64,000 bases of DNA. Origin: Lapidilactobacillus dextrinicus DSM 20335. GTDB lineage: Bacteria > Bacillota > Bacilli > Lactobacillales > Lactobacillaceae. The position numbers were made by a program, and so were the translations under genes. The stretch covers positions 35,506 through 99,505 of the forward strand of contig NZ_AYYK01000002.1 in assembly GCF_001436095.1 (NCBI RefSeq), in the 5' to 3' direction. Shown one piece after another: positions 55,825-63,922 of this stretch. Every line of letters starts with the position of its first letter. The first letter of the stretch is position 1. The notes beneath the pieces were generated by a model. The model searched no databases. It had not been told where the DNA came from and saw only the letters and a program-made list of their open reading frames with translations.

Positions 55825-56445
55825 TTAAATATGAGAACGGTATAAGCTAACCACTTTTCCTAAAATTGTAACATCAGGCAAAATAATTGGTGCCATAGTA
55901 TCGTTTTCAGGTTGTAAACGAATGTGACCATCTTCTTTAAAGAATCGTTTACAAGTTGCTTCATCTTGATCGGTCATGGCAATGACGATATCACCATTTT
56001 TGGCATCACGTTGTTGTCGAACAATCACTTGATCTCCATTTAAAATACCTGCATTAATCATACTTTCACCACGAATAGTCAGCATGAATAGGTTGTTATC
56101 ATCAACATTTAATTCAGGGGGTAGTGGGAAGTAGTCTGTCGCTTCCTCAACTGCTAAAATAGGTTCACCGGCAGTTACCACACCTAAAACCGGAATAGCT
56201 TGTTTCTTAATGCCTAATTCTTCTAAACCCTCGGCCGTCACCTCAATTGCGCGTGGTTTAGTAGGATCACGCTCCAAAAGTCCTTTTTTTTCAAGCCGAG
56301 ATAAATGACCATGAACAGTAGAAGTGGACGACAAATTAACCGCCGCACCGATTTCCCGAACCGTAGGTGGATAGCCGCGATCAGATACTGTATCATAAAT
56401 ATATTGGAGCACTTCTAATTGTTTAGAACTAACTGTTTTAGTCAT
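55825..56445 (-). CDS. lexA: SOS repressor LexA
   Basis: 206 residues: winged helix ([33 protein letters not shown]), cleavage site Ala92-Gly93 in VVTAGEP, Ser128 in GESM and Lys166 in CKRFF. Represses DNA-damage genes and cuts itself on RecA filaments. ATG 56445 follows GAGGTG; four more residues upstream are possible. A LexA box lies in its promoter. Confidence 0.96.
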   Translation of the reverse strand: MTKTVSSKQLEVLQYIYDTVSDRGYPPTVREIGAAVNLSSTSTVHGHLSRLEKKGLLERDPTKPRAIEVTAEGLEELGIKKQAIPVLGVVTAGEPILAVEEATDYFPLPPELNVDDNNLFMLTIRGESMINAGILNGDQVIVRQQRDAKNGDIVIAMTDQDEATCKRFFKEDGHIRLQPENDTMAPIILPDVTILGKVVSLYRSHI

Positions 56446-56498
56446 ATGACACCTCAATTATATGTTAATATTAATTTATCATAAGTATTAGTAAAAAT

Positions 56499-56512
56499 CA
56501 AACTTATGTTCG
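56499..56512. promoter_or_regulatory. LexA box of lexA
   Basis: On the complement CGAACATAAGTTTG fits CGAAC-N4-GTTYG. It overlaps a -35-like TTGATT for lexA (with TAAATT 17 bases on). Confidence 0.8.
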
Positions 56513-56558
56513 TATTTAACGATTTTATCAATCAAATAAAATTATAGGAGTTGTTACA

Positions 56559-56807
56559 ATGTCAGAGATCGATCCAAAATTAATTGCACGGATTAACGAA
56601 CTTGCTGCTAAAGCAAAAAATGGTGAATTAACAGAAAAAGAGGAAGCTGAACGTGCTGACTTACGTAAGGCTTATCTTAAGGAATTCAAGGCTGGTTTCC
56701 GTACGCAAGTCGAAAACTTACGAGTTTTTGACAAAGAGGGTAAAGAAGTTACCCCTAAAAAAGTTCGCCGAATTCAAAAAGAAAAAGGTTTGCGTGACGA
56801 CGACTAA
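56559..56807 (+). CDS. YnzC family (DUF896) small protein
   Basis: 82 residues: LIARINELAAKAKNGELTEKEEAERADLRKAYLKEF is the family signature, a two-helix bundle. B. subtilis ynzC belongs to the LexA-controlled yneA operon opposite lexA; here only this gene remains and no yneA-like division inhibitor is seen. Confidence 0.93.
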   Translation: MSEIDPKLIARINELAAKAKNGELTEKEEAERADLRKAYLKEFKAGFRTQVENLRVFDKEGKEVTPKKVRRIQKEKGLRDDD

Positions 56808-56887
56808 TCGTGTTGTTAACACATGTCGTGAGTGGGCTGTTTTGAATAAGATAAACGAGACAATTTGCATATTATTAACGGATTAGC

Positions 56888-56917
56888 TTGCATATTTAAC
56901 GGTTTCATGGGTAAAAT
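56888..56917 (+). promoter_or_regulatory. Promoter of the YneF gene
   Basis: TTGCAT (56888-56893), 18 bases, TAAAAT (56912-56917). A near copy of the -35 region lies at 56865-56881. Confidence 0.6.
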
Positions 56918-56952
56918 AGTAGCAGAATTTATTTTAAGGAGTTTGTGTCGTA

Positions 56953-57189
56953 ATGATGAGTGTAGGCTTAGCTGTATTCTTAATTATTCTTGGTGTTATT
57001 GGTGGCGCAGTCGCTGGATTCTTTGGCGCTCGTGCTTATATGAAGAAATATCTACAAGATAATCCACCTGTAAATGAAGATATGATGCGGACAATGATGG
57101 TCCAAATGGGGCAAAAACCATCTGAGAAGAAGTTGCATCAAATGATGACTGCAATGAAGGCTCAACAAGCTAAAAGCAGCAAAAAATAA
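56953..57189 (+). CDS. YneF family (UPF0154) membrane protein
   Basis: 78 residues: N-terminal membrane helix with glycines (GLAVFLIILGVIGGAVAGFFGARAYMKKYL), then a helix with NPPVNEDMMRTMMVQMGQKPSEKKL. AAGGAG 11 bases before; a second ATG is at 56956. Function unknown. Confidence 0.93.
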   Translation: MMSVGLAVFLIILGVIGGAVAGFFGARAYMKKYLQDNPPVNEDMMRTMMVQMGQKPSEKKLHQMMTAMKAQQAKSSKK

Positions 57190-57204
57190 TGAACACACGT
57201 TTTT

Positions 57205-57234
57205 ATACAGGCGAGCTTTTGCCTGTATTTTTTT
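57205..57234 (+). terminator. Terminator of the YneF gene
   Basis: ATACAGGC (57205-57212) with GCCTGTAT (57221-57228), then T-run. Confidence 0.85.
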
Positions 57235-57276
57235 ATTGTTTGGTAGTAACTGACTAATTAGGTGAGCGGTTATTCA

Positions 57277-57326
57277 AATTAAAAGGCCACTTAGAAAGAT
57301 TTATCTTTCTAAGTGGCCTTTTAATT
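57277..57326 (-). terminator. Perfect 24-bp palindromic terminator of plsC
   Basis: 57277-57300 pairs with 57303-57326 without mismatch (core GGCCACTTAGAAAGAT); A-run and T-run at the ends. Confidence 0.85.
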
Positions 57327-57340
57327 AATTTATTAAACTA

Positions 57341-57997
57341 TTATTTAAATTTGTTTTCGGATTTTTCTTGGTCCAGTTTCTTTTGATCAGGTTGATACTT
57401 GAAATTAGGGTCAATCTTTTGATCGATCGCTTGCCAAGCGGCTTCCATTTGTTGGTTAACTTGGTCAGCACCAGCTTCATCGAGCTTAAGCCTTCGATCG
57501 ACCATAATGGGATCGCCAAAGCCAATTGTGACGTTCTGATGTTTCAAGAAACCCTTAAAGGTGGTTGGTCCTTGGTAAACAGCTGGTAATAAAGGCACTT
57601 TAGCCAACTTAGCAATTAAAGCAGCGCCACCTTTTAACTCTGCAGAATAACGTGTGCCAGAAGGAAACATAATTAAGGAGAGTTGACCTTCTTTAAGTGT
57701 TCTGACTGGTGTTTTAATGGCAGAAGGGCCAGGATTGAAGCGATCAACTGGAAATGCATGCGCATGGCGTAAAATCCAACCAAGAATTGGATTTTTGAAC
57801 AGTTCCTTTTTGGCCATGAAGGAGAATTCCTTCGGGCTAGCTGCTAGAGCAAAGATAATTGGTTCCCACCAAGTACGATGGGGGGCAACTAAGACATAGG
57901 AACCTTCAGGTAGCTTATCTTTATCGATAATTTTAGTGCGCCCGTTTAATAACCAAACGATAAAGCGCGCGATTGGTCGAATGATTTTATAAAACAT
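57341..57997 (-). CDS. plsC: 1-acyl-sn-glycerol-3-phosphate acyltransferase
   Basis: 218 residues, with an N-terminal membrane segment. Motif I is H40-RTWW-E45 (HX4E in place of HX4D) and motif III is FPSGTR in place of FPEGTR. It makes phosphatidic acid from lysophosphatidate. The family assignment is firm; the changed residues are worth checking against relatives. Confidence 0.9.
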   Translation of the reverse strand: MFYKIIRPIARFIVWLLNGRTKIIDKDKLPEGSYVLVAPHRTWWEPIIFALAASPKEFSFMAKKELFKNPILGWILRHAHAFPVDRFNPGPSAIKTPVRTLKEGQLSLIMFPSGTRYSAELKGGAALIAKLAKVPLLPAVYQGPTTFKGFLKHQNVTIGFGDPIMVDRRLKLDEAGADQVNQQMEAAWQAIDQKIDPNFKYQPDQKKLDQEKSENKFK

Positions 57998-58054
57998 TTT
58001 TTCACCTTATTTTCATTATCCGTAACGAAAAGATTATATCAAAAAAATTTCATT

Positions 58055-58063
58055 TGGTATAAT
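58055..58063 (+). promoter_or_regulatory. Extended -10 promoter before the tRNA methyltransferase gene
   Basis: TGG-TATAAT (58055-58063); no good -35. The plsC promoter (TGA-TATAAT on the complement, -10 at 58039-58034) is divergent and overlapping. Confidence 0.6.
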
Positions 58064-58108
58064 AATATTTATTATCGTTATTTTAAAAGCAAACAAAGGG
58101 ATGAGCAA

Positions 58109-58843
58109 ATGAGCGAGCGAGTGGATCAATTATTTAATGGTGGCGTAAAGATTATTCAAAGTGATACCGTCTTTTCATTTTCATTAGATGCTGTGTTACT
58201 AGCCGATTTTGCTCATGTGACTAAGAAGACTCGATTAGTTGATTTATGTGCGGGCAATGGGGCAGTGGGGCTATTTTTGAGTCGCTATACGCAACAACAG
58301 ATTGACTTAGTTGAGATCCAAGCAAAACTGGCGGATATGGCACAACGATCAGTAGCCTTAAATCAGTTGACTGATCAAGTTATCGTTCACAATCTAGATT
58401 TGAAAGAAGCACCACAAAAAATTGGCGCCGATTTTGCCGACGTGGTGACCTGTAACCCACCATATTTTGCTGATCGGCCAGATAGTGTTAAAAATCCGAA
58501 TCCTCATTATGCCATTGCTCGTCATGAGTTAAAAACGACTTTAAATCAAGTTCTAAACACCAGTAGCCGTTTATTAAAGACTAATGGGCATCTGTATATG
58601 GTCCACCGTCCAGAACGCTTAGACGAGATTATTGTGGCCTTACAGCAAAATCGTTTTGCCTTGAAACAATTGCGCTTTGTTTATCCGAAAGCTGACCGTG
58701 AAGCCAACATGGTTTTGATCGATGCTATTAAAGATGGCCGTCCTAATGGTGTGCGAATTTTACCACCATTAACGGTGTACACAGCGGATAATCAATATCG
58801 CCCCGAAGTTCAAAAAATTCTTTATGGAACGGAAAGAAGTTAA
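58109..58843 (+). CDS. tRNA1(Val) adenine-37-N6-methyltransferase family protein
   Basis: 244 residues: LVDLCAGNGAVGLFLS (SAM motif) and TCNPPYF (NPPY catalytic motif). It belongs to the TrmN6/YabB family and stands before the GIY-YIG gene as in B. subtilis yabB-yazA. Confidence 0.92.
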   Translation: MSERVDQLFNGGVKIIQSDTVFSFSLDAVLLADFAHVTKKTRLVDLCAGNGAVGLFLSRYTQQQIDLVEIQAKLADMAQRSVALNQLTDQVIVHNLDLKEAPQKIGADFADVVTCNPPYFADRPDSVKNPNPHYAIARHELKTTLNQVLNTSSRLLKTNGHLYMVHRPERLDEIIVALQQNRFALKQLRFVYPKADREANMVLIDAIKDGRPNGVRILPPLTVYTADNQYRPEVQKILYGTERS

Positions 58844-59102
58844 AGAAATGTATTATTGCTATGTGGTGTTATGTGCAGACGGCACGCTTTACACAGGTTC
58901 ATCCAATAACGTTGCTAAAAGAGTTGCTACCCACAATGCTGGTAAAGGCGCCAAGTACACGAAGACCCGTCGCCCGGTTAAGTTAATTTACCAGCAAGAG
59001 TTTACCGATAAATCAAGTGCTCTAAGTTTTGAAGCAAAGTTTAAACAAAAAACGCGTGCAGCAAAAATAGCTTATTTGCAGGCTCATCAGGTGGATGTTT
59101 AA
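58824..59102 (+). CDS. GIY-YIG domain protein (YazA / UPF0213)
   Basis: 92 residues; GIY-like YYCYVVL and YIG-like LYTG, then THNAGKGAKYTKTRRPVKL. Single-domain putative endonuclease of unknown role. ATG 58824 overlaps the upstream gene by 20 bases; ATG 58848 (84 residues) is an alternative start. Confidence 0.9.
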   Translation: MERKEVKEMYYCYVVLCADGTLYTGSSNNVAKRVATHNAGKGAKYTKTRRPVKLIYQQEFTDKSSALSFEAKFKQKTRAAKIAYLQAHQVDV

Positions 59103-59179
59103 GGCTTGAGATGACAGACGGCAGTTGCTTTATTAAGGCATTTATAATACAATATTGATATTAATTAAGGTGGTAAGTT

Positions 59180-59329
59180 ATGTCTGGAAAAAAAGTAGCG
59201 TTAGCATGTACAGTCTGTGGTTCTCGTAATTATATGATCGCAGAGAACACACAACGCACCGAACGTCTTGAAGTCCGCAAGTTTTGTAAACATTGTGGCA
59301 AACATACTTTGCATAAAGAAACACGTTAA
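59180..59329 (+). CDS. rpmG: 50S ribosomal protein L33 (second copy, four-Cys type)
   Basis: 49 residues with all four zinc Cys (C10, C13, C36, C39): [12 protein letters not shown] and [23 protein letters not shown] precedes ATG 59180. It sits before secE-nusG, the usual place. Differs from the copy at 3484, which has lost one Cys. Confidence 0.95.
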   Translation: MSGKKVALACTVCGSRNYMIAENTQRTERLEVRKFCKHCGKHTLHKETR

Positions 59330-59355
59330 TCTAGATTGAGTGAGGAGTAGCAAAC

Positions 59356-59541
59356 ATGAAACGACTTTTTAAATTTTTCGGTAGTGTTGGACATGAAATG
59401 AAGTTGGTTGAATGGCCAACAATGAAACAAACACGGCATGATAGTTGGATTGTAGTTTCAACGTCAATCTTGTTTGCCTTATTCTTCGCGCTATCTGATT
59501 TCGCTTTGAATCAAGTGATTACACGTTTTATTCTCAAGTAA
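59356..59541 (+). CDS. secE: Preprotein translocase subunit SecE
   Basis: 61 residues, one C-terminal membrane helix after the amphipathic FGSVGHEMKLVEWPTMKQTR; the minimal SecE. GAGGAG precedes ATG 59356. Confidence 0.95.
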   Translation: MKRLFKFFGSVGHEMKLVEWPTMKQTRHDSWIVVSTSILFALFFALSDFALNQVITRFILK

Positions 59542-59553
59542 GACGTTAATTGA

Positions 59554-59581
59554 TTGATTATTTCTTAGAGTCTGTTAGAAT
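59554..59581 (+). promoter_or_regulatory. nusG promoter
   Basis: TTGATT (59554-59559), 16 bases, TGT-TAGAAT (59576-59581, extended -10). Confidence 0.65.
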
Positions 59582-59594
59582 AGAACTATTGAGG

Positions 59595-59625
59595 AAAAAC
59601 TTCGTTGTGTGCGAAGTTTTTTTAT
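59595..59625 (+). terminator. Intrinsic terminator in the nusG leader
   Basis: AAAAACTTCG (59595-59604) with CGAAGTTTTT (59612-59621), then more T. It follows the nusG promoter by only about 13 bases and precedes the nusG ribosome site. Confidence 0.8.
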
Positions 59626-59647
59626 TTTGGGAAAAAGGATGATTATC

Positions 59648-60196
59648 ATGGTCGAATCGATCAAAAAGAGCTGGTATGTTTTACATACATATTCTGGTTA
59701 CGAAAATAAAGTTAAAGCTAACCTTGAATCACGGTCAACATCAATGGGAATGGAAAATAACATCTTCCGTGTGATTGTGCCTGAACAAGAAGAACACGAA
59801 ATTAAAAACGGTAAAGAAAAAACTGAAATGCAAAAAACTTTCCCTGGCTATGTGTTAGTTGAAATGGTCATGACTGACCAAGCATGGTTTATCGTACGTA
59901 ATACACCTGGCGTAACGGGTTTTGTCGGCAGTCACGGTGCAGGTAGTAAACCAGCACCTTTATTAGACAGTGAAGTTGAACAAATCTTACACAGCTTAGG
60001 TATGAGCAAACGTCATAGTGATGTTGACTTTGAGGCCGGTGAGACTGTTAAGATTGTTGAAGGTGCTTTTGCTAATTTGACTGGTAAGATTACTGAAGTT
60101 GACCCAGAAAAATTGAAGTTAAAAGTTAACATTGATATGTTTGGCCGTGAAACAAGTACTGAACTTGATTTTGACCAAGTTGATAAATTAGCATAA
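59648..60196 (+). CDS. nusG: Transcription termination/antitermination factor NusG
   Basis: 182 residues: NGN domain (SWYVLHTYSGYENKVKANLE) and KOW domain (FEAGETVKIVEGAFANLTGKI). Binds RNA polymerase and ribosome. AAAAAGGA fits ATG 59648; earlier in-frame starts lie in the terminator. Confidence 0.96.
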   Translation: MVESIKKSWYVLHTYSGYENKVKANLESRSTSMGMENNIFRVIVPEQEEHEIKNGKEKTEMQKTFPGYVLVEMVMTDQAWFIVRNTPGVTGFVGSHGAGSKPAPLLDSEVEQILHSLGMSKRHSDVDFEAGETVKIVEGAFANLTGKITEVDPEKLKLKVNIDMFGRETSTELDFDQVDKLA

Positions 60197-60201
60197 AGCA
60201 G

Positions 60202-60230
60202 TTGCCGTTTGTGGCAAGGTATGCTATATT
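60202..60230 (+). promoter_or_regulatory. rplK promoter
   Basis: TTGCCG (60202-60207), 17 bases, TGC-TATATT (60225-60230, extended -10). Confidence 0.7.
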
Positions 60231-60251
60231 ATTCAAGTATGTTTTGATACA

Positions 60252-60288
60252 TGTGGGAGGAGAAATTAACATCTCCATCATAACCACA
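60252..60288 (+). promoter_or_regulatory. L1-site-like hairpin before rplK
   Basis: TGTGG (60252-60256) with CCACA (60284-60288) encloses GGAGA...TCTCC, leaving unpaired GGA-type and ATCATAA sides. A matching element stands before rplA. It resembles the L1-binding site on 23S rRNA. Confidence 0.6.
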
Positions 60289-60313
60289 ACACGGACTAAG
60301 GAGGTTTTGTCTC

Positions 60314-60739
60314 GTGGCAAAAAAAGTAGCAAACGTTGTTAAGTTACAAATCCCTGCAGGAAAAGCAACACCTGCTCCTCCAGTAGGTCCAGCATTAGGT
60401 CAAGCCGGTATTAATATTATGGGCTTTACAAAAGACTTTAATGCGCGGACTGCTGATCAAGCAGGTATGATTATTCCTGTTGTTATCACTGTATATGAAG
60501 ATCGTTCATTTGACTTCATTACAAAGACACCACCAGCTGCAATTCTTTTGAAGAAGGCTGCCGGTGTAGAACATGGTTCAGGCGAACCTAACACTAAGAA
60601 GGTTGCTAAGGTAACTAAAGATCAAGTTCGTCAGATCGCTGAGACCAAAATGCAAGACCTAAACGCCGCTGATGTAGAAGCAGCAATGCGCATGGTTGAA
60701 GGTACTGCAAGAAGCATGGGCTTTGAAGTAGTCGACTAA
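60314..60739 (+). CDS. rplK: 50S ribosomal protein L11
   Basis: 141 residues: [33 protein letters not shown] and [17 protein letters not shown] 60314 with AAGGAGGT at 60299. Confidence 0.98.
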   Translation: MAKKVANVVKLQIPAGKATPAPPVGPALGQAGINIMGFTKDFNARTADQAGMIIPVVITVYEDRSFDFITKTPPAAILLKKAAGVEHGSGEPNTKKVAKVTKDQVRQIAETKMQDLNAADVEAAMRMVEGTARSMGFEVVD

Positions 60740-60781
60740 GCTACTTGACAGTCGGATAGACAGCGAAAGTTGTTCAATCAA

Positions 60782-60815
60782 GTGGGAGGACAAATCATAT
60801 CGTCCATTTGACCAC
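60782..60815 (+). promoter_or_regulatory. L1-site-like hairpin before rplA
   Basis: GTGG (60782-60785) with CCAC (60812-60815) encloses GGAC (60788-60791) with GTCC (60802-60805); same design as at 60252. Confidence 0.6.
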
Positions 60816-60835
60816 ATTTGCAAGGAGGAAAATTA

Positions 60836-61525
60836 ATGTCAAAGCATGGCAAGAAATATACTGAAGCATTAAAGCAAGTTGAAAAGAATAAAACATACGC
60901 TGCTGATGAAGCAGTCGCATTGTTAAAGAAGATCGACTATGCTAAGTTTGATGCAACTGTTGAAGTTGCTTACAATCTTTCTGTTGATCCTAAACAAGCT
61001 GACCAACAAATCCGTGGTGCCGTTGTTTTACCAAACGGTACTGGTAAAACTCAACGCGTGATCGTGTTTGCTGAAGGCCCACAAGCTAAAGCAGCCGAAG
61101 AAGCAGGCGCTGATGTTGTTGGTTCAGACGACTTAGTACAACGCATCCAAGATGGCTGGTTGGACTTTGATGTTGCTGTTGCAACACCACCAATGATGGC
61201 TAAAGTTGGTCGTTTAGGTCGTGTCTTAGGTCCTAAAGGCTTAATGCCTAACCCTAAGACAGGTACTGTAACGATGGACGTTACAAAGGCTGTTAACGAT
61301 GTTAAAGCTGGTCAAGTAACTTATCGTGTTGATAAAGCTGGTTTAATCCACGCACCTATCGGCAAGATCAGTTTTGACGATGCTAAATTATTGGAAAACT
61401 TCAAGGCATTTAACGAAGTTATTTTACGTGCTCGTCCTGCAGCTGCTAAAGGTAACTACATGAAGAGTGTTACATTGACTTCAACATTTGGCCCTGGTTT
61501 ACCTGTTGATACTAATACACTTTAA
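60836..61525 (+). CDS. rplA: 50S ribosomal protein L1
   Basis: 229 residues: [51 protein letters not shown] supports ATG 60836. L1 often represses its own message. Confidence 0.98.
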   Translation: MSKHGKKYTEALKQVEKNKTYAADEAVALLKKIDYAKFDATVEVAYNLSVDPKQADQQIRGAVVLPNGTGKTQRVIVFAEGPQAKAAEEAGADVVGSDDLVQRIQDGWLDFDVAVATPPMMAKVGRLGRVLGPKGLMPNPKTGTVTMDVTKAVNDVKAGQVTYRVDKAGLIHAPIGKISFDDAKLLENFKAFNEVILRARPAAAKGNYMKSVTLTSTFGPGLPVDTNTL

Positions 61526-61542
61526 TTAATTGTCGTGTCAAT

Positions 61543-61571
61543 TTGACACAATCAATTTTAAGTGCTATCTT
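61543..61571 (+). promoter_or_regulatory. rplJL promoter
   Basis: TTGACA (61543-61548), 17 bases, TGC-TATCTT (61566-61571). The -35 is half of a GTGTCAA-T-TTGACAC palindrome (61535-61549). Confidence 0.75.
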
Positions 61572-61577
61572 AATTTA

Positions 61578-61685
61578 AGAATATTTTCTACCTAAGACTC
61601 AGGTGACGTAAGTCTCAATATCCTGCCGAGGCCAGATGATAACTGTCAAGTTAACCTCTGTGTCTTTGGACACAGAGGTTTTTAT
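61578..61685 (+). ncRNA. L10 ribosomal protein leader with terminator
   Basis: Leader with AAGACTCAGGTGACG ... CCTGCCGAGG elements as in the L10 leader, ending in a strong terminator AACCTCTGTGTC (61653-61664) with GACACAGAGGTT (61669-61680) plus T-run before rplJ. Bounds approximate. Confidence 0.8.
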
Positions 61686-61731
61686 TTGGTAATGGTGAGA
61701 AAATACATTTAGTATCTGGAGGTGAAATTAA

Positions 61732-62235
61732 ATGAGCGAAGCAATTATTGCAAAGAAGGCAGAAGCCGTTGAAGAAATCGTTGACAAATTCAACCGTGCT
61801 AAATCAGCAGTCGTCGTTGACTACTTAGGTTTAAACGTTGAACAAGCAACCGCATTACGTAAGGACTTACGTGAAGCTGGTGTTGAGATGAAGGTCATCA
61901 AGAACACTTATCTTCGTCGTGCTGCTGATAAAGCTGGCTATGAAGGCTTAGACGAGACTTTCACTGGTCCTACTGCAATTGCATTTTCATATGAAGATGT
62001 TGTTGCACCTGCCCGTATTATGGCTAAGTATGCAAAAGACATCGATGCCTTGGAAATCAAGGGTGGTATCATTGAAGGCAAAGTTGCAGATCTTGCAACA
62101 ATCAACGAATTGGCTTCATTGCCAAGTCGCGAAGGTTTGTTATCAATGTTACTTTCTGTATTACAAGCACCTGTTCGCAACGTCGCATACGCTGTTAAGG
62201 CTGTTGCTGATTCTAAAGATGAACCAGCTGCATAA
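61732..62235 (+). CDS. rplJ: 50S ribosomal protein L10
   Basis: 167 residues: [33 protein letters not shown]; anchors L7/L12 dimers through its C-terminal helix. GGAGGTG precedes ATG 61732. Confidence 0.98.
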   Translation: MSEAIIAKKAEAVEEIVDKFNRAKSAVVVDYLGLNVEQATALRKDLREAGVEMKVIKNTYLRRAADKAGYEGLDETFTGPTAIAFSYEDVVAPARIMAKYAKDIDALEIKGGIIEGKVADLATINELASLPSREGLLSMLLSVLQAPVRNVAYAVKAVADSKDEPAA

Positions 62236-62283
62236 TGCATAAACAAACAAAAAAATTAAATTTTCTATTTGGAGGAAAATAAC

Positions 62284-62652
62284 ATGGCTTTAGATACACA
62301 AGCAATTGTTGATCAATTAAAAGATGCAACAATCCTAGAATTAAACGATTTAGTTAAAGCAATTGAAGAAGAATTTGGCGTTTCAGCTGCTGCTCCTGTA
62401 GCTGCTGCTGGTGCTGCTGGCGCTGCTGCTGATGCTGCTCCTACAGAAGTTAACGTTGAATTAACTGATGTTGGCCAAGAAAAAGTTAAGGTTATCAAGG
62501 CTGTCCGTGAAATCACTGGCTTAGGCTTGAAAGACGCTAAAGGCGTAGTTGACAAAGCACCTTCAATCGTTAAAGAAGGCGTAACTCCTGAAGAGGCTGA
62601 CCAAATCAAAGCTAAACTTGAAGAAGTTGGCGCAACTGTATCTTACAAATAA
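62284..62652 (+). CDS. rplL: 50S ribosomal protein L7/L12
   Basis: 122 residues: N-terminal dimer domain, Ala/Gly hinge (about 38-52) and factor-binding domain [39 protein letters not shown] fits ATG 62284. Confidence 0.98.
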   Translation: MALDTQAIVDQLKDATILELNDLVKAIEEEFGVSAAAPVAAAGAAGAAADAAPTEVNVELTDVGQEKVKVIKAVREITGLGLKDAKGVVDKAPSIVKEGVTPEEADQIKAKLEEVGATVSYK

Positions 62653-62675
62653 TAAGATAGCTAGTTGAATTAATT

Positions 62676-62720
62676 AAGCCCCACTCAGTCACAGTAAGAT
62701 GTGATTGGGTGGGGCTTTTT
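62676..62720 (+). terminator. rplJL terminator
   Basis: AAGCCCCACTCAGTCACA with TGTGATTGGGTGGGGCTT, then TTT. Confidence 0.9.
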
Positions 62721-62772
62721 GTTTATCAAATCGGCTAGAGCTGGTTTAGATCAGTTCAAAAGACGGTACCGA

Positions 62773-62796
62773 TTGTGGTACATTTTTGTACTACAA
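62773..62796. promoter_or_regulatory. Inverted repeat before the FUSC gene (possible operator)
   Basis: TTGTGGTACA-TTTT-TGTACTACAA, one mismatch, ending one base before the -35. Confidence 0.55.
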
Positions 62797-62797
62797 T

Positions 62798-62827
62798 TTG
62801 ACAGAACAAATAGTTGTTTGATATACT
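62798..62827 (+). promoter_or_regulatory. Promoter of the FUSC gene
   Basis: TTGACA (62798-62803), 18 bases, TGA-TATACT (62822-62827). Confidence 0.8.
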
Positions 62828-62860
62828 GCTCGACGCAATTCTTAGCGTAAGGATGATGAA

Positions 62861-63922
62861 ATGACAATTTATCAACAAATGCAATATAATCCGACTCAGT
62901 TACGACAAATGATTCGCCAAGCAACTGGCCAAGCAAAACATAGATTAGTTGTTGCTTTAGTGTTACGGAGTTTTTTAATTCTGTTATTTGCGATTATTTA
63001 TATTTCACTTTTTAGTTCTTTATTTGGGCAATCAAATAGCTATGTCGGTGTTGGCAGCTTTTGTATCCTTTTGAGTCTGAAGTTTATCAACTATGGTTAT
63101 CATATTATCGATAGTGTCCTAGCGCTGTTGACAGTTTTTAGTATTTTTTTAATTAATAGCTTTATTTTGACGACTTTGCCCATTTGGTTATACTTTGTCG
63201 TCAACTTTAGCAGCTTGTTTGTGATTCTTCTGCTAACGACGACGTATCCGGAATTTGGTAACGGTGGCGTTTATGCGTTTAGCTATATTTTAATCACTAG
63301 CAATAGCGTGACCACAGGTGTTGAGCTAATTAACCGGACACTTGCGATTTGTTTAGCAGCCGTCTTTTGTATGTTGGTACTTATTCATAAACATCACCAA
63401 GCCAACCAATCGATTCGATTTCATCACATTTTGAAAAATTATTCGCTTAAGCAACGTACTTATCGGTGGCAGTTACGTTTAGCAATTGGGATTACGATTG
63501 CCTTAACACTTGGCCAAATAATGCGGGTTCCTCGGGTAATGTGGATGGGGTATGCGTGTATGTCAATTTTGCTCCCTCAAGAACACCAAGTCGTTAATCG
63601 TGGGTTAACTCGAATTTTGGGAGTCGTGATTGGTTCCACTATTTTTATTTTTTGTTTACACTTTTTACCAAGTAAGTTGATATTTTTACTAGGACCAATT
63701 GCTGGCTTAGGTTTAGGCTTAACTGGCAGTTATTTTTGGGCCAGTGTTCTAAATTGTTTTGGCGCATTATCTGCGGCTTATTTGCTACTAGGTGTTGTTC
63801 CAGCAGGAATCTTACGAATTAGTAATAATCTGATTGGTCTAATTTGTGGCTTAGTAATTGCACTGTTATTTCAATTGATCCATCATTATTTTCAAAATAA
63901 TTCTAAAACAGAAGCATCTTAA
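62861..63922 (+). CDS. FUSC family (aromatic acid exporter-like) membrane protein
   Basis: 353 residues: short basic N-terminus, about five membrane helices (40-165), a soluble linker (about 175-205), then a second block of helices with RLAIGITIALTLGQIMRVPRVMWMGYACMSILLPQEHQVVNRGLTRILGVVIGS-type FUSC region, cut in the middle of this family pattern by no stop or shift. Such proteins export aromatic acids or other anions; substrate unknown. It has its own consensus promoter and a likely operator. The last 78 bases of the window after it hold nothing I can name. Confidence 0.85.
   Translation: MTIYQQMQYNPTQLRQMIRQATGQAKHRLVVALVLRSFLILLFAIIYISLFSSLFGQSNSYVGVGSFCILLSLKFINYGYHIIDSVLALLTVFSIFLINSFILTTLPIWLYFVVNFSSLFVILLLTTTYPEFGNGGVYAFSYILITSNSVTTGVELINRTLAICLAAVFCMLVLIHKHHQANQSIRFHHILKNYSLKQRTYRWQLRLAIGITIALTLGQIMRVPRVMWMGYACMSILLPQEHQVVNRGLTRILGVVIGSTIFIFCLHFLPSKLIFLLGPIAGLGLGLTGSYFWASVLNCFGALSAAYLLLGVVPAGILRISNNLIGLICGLVIALLFQLIHHYFQNNSKTEAS

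Noticed and set aside
56559..56807. DUF896 gene as an SOS gene sharing the lexA box
   Set aside because: The single box overlaps the lexA -35; no separate well-placed box for the rightward gene is visible, so control of it is uncertain.
61938..62246. Leftward 102-residue frame over rplJ
   Set aside because: Antisense of a highly expressed ribosomal gene; codon bias effect.
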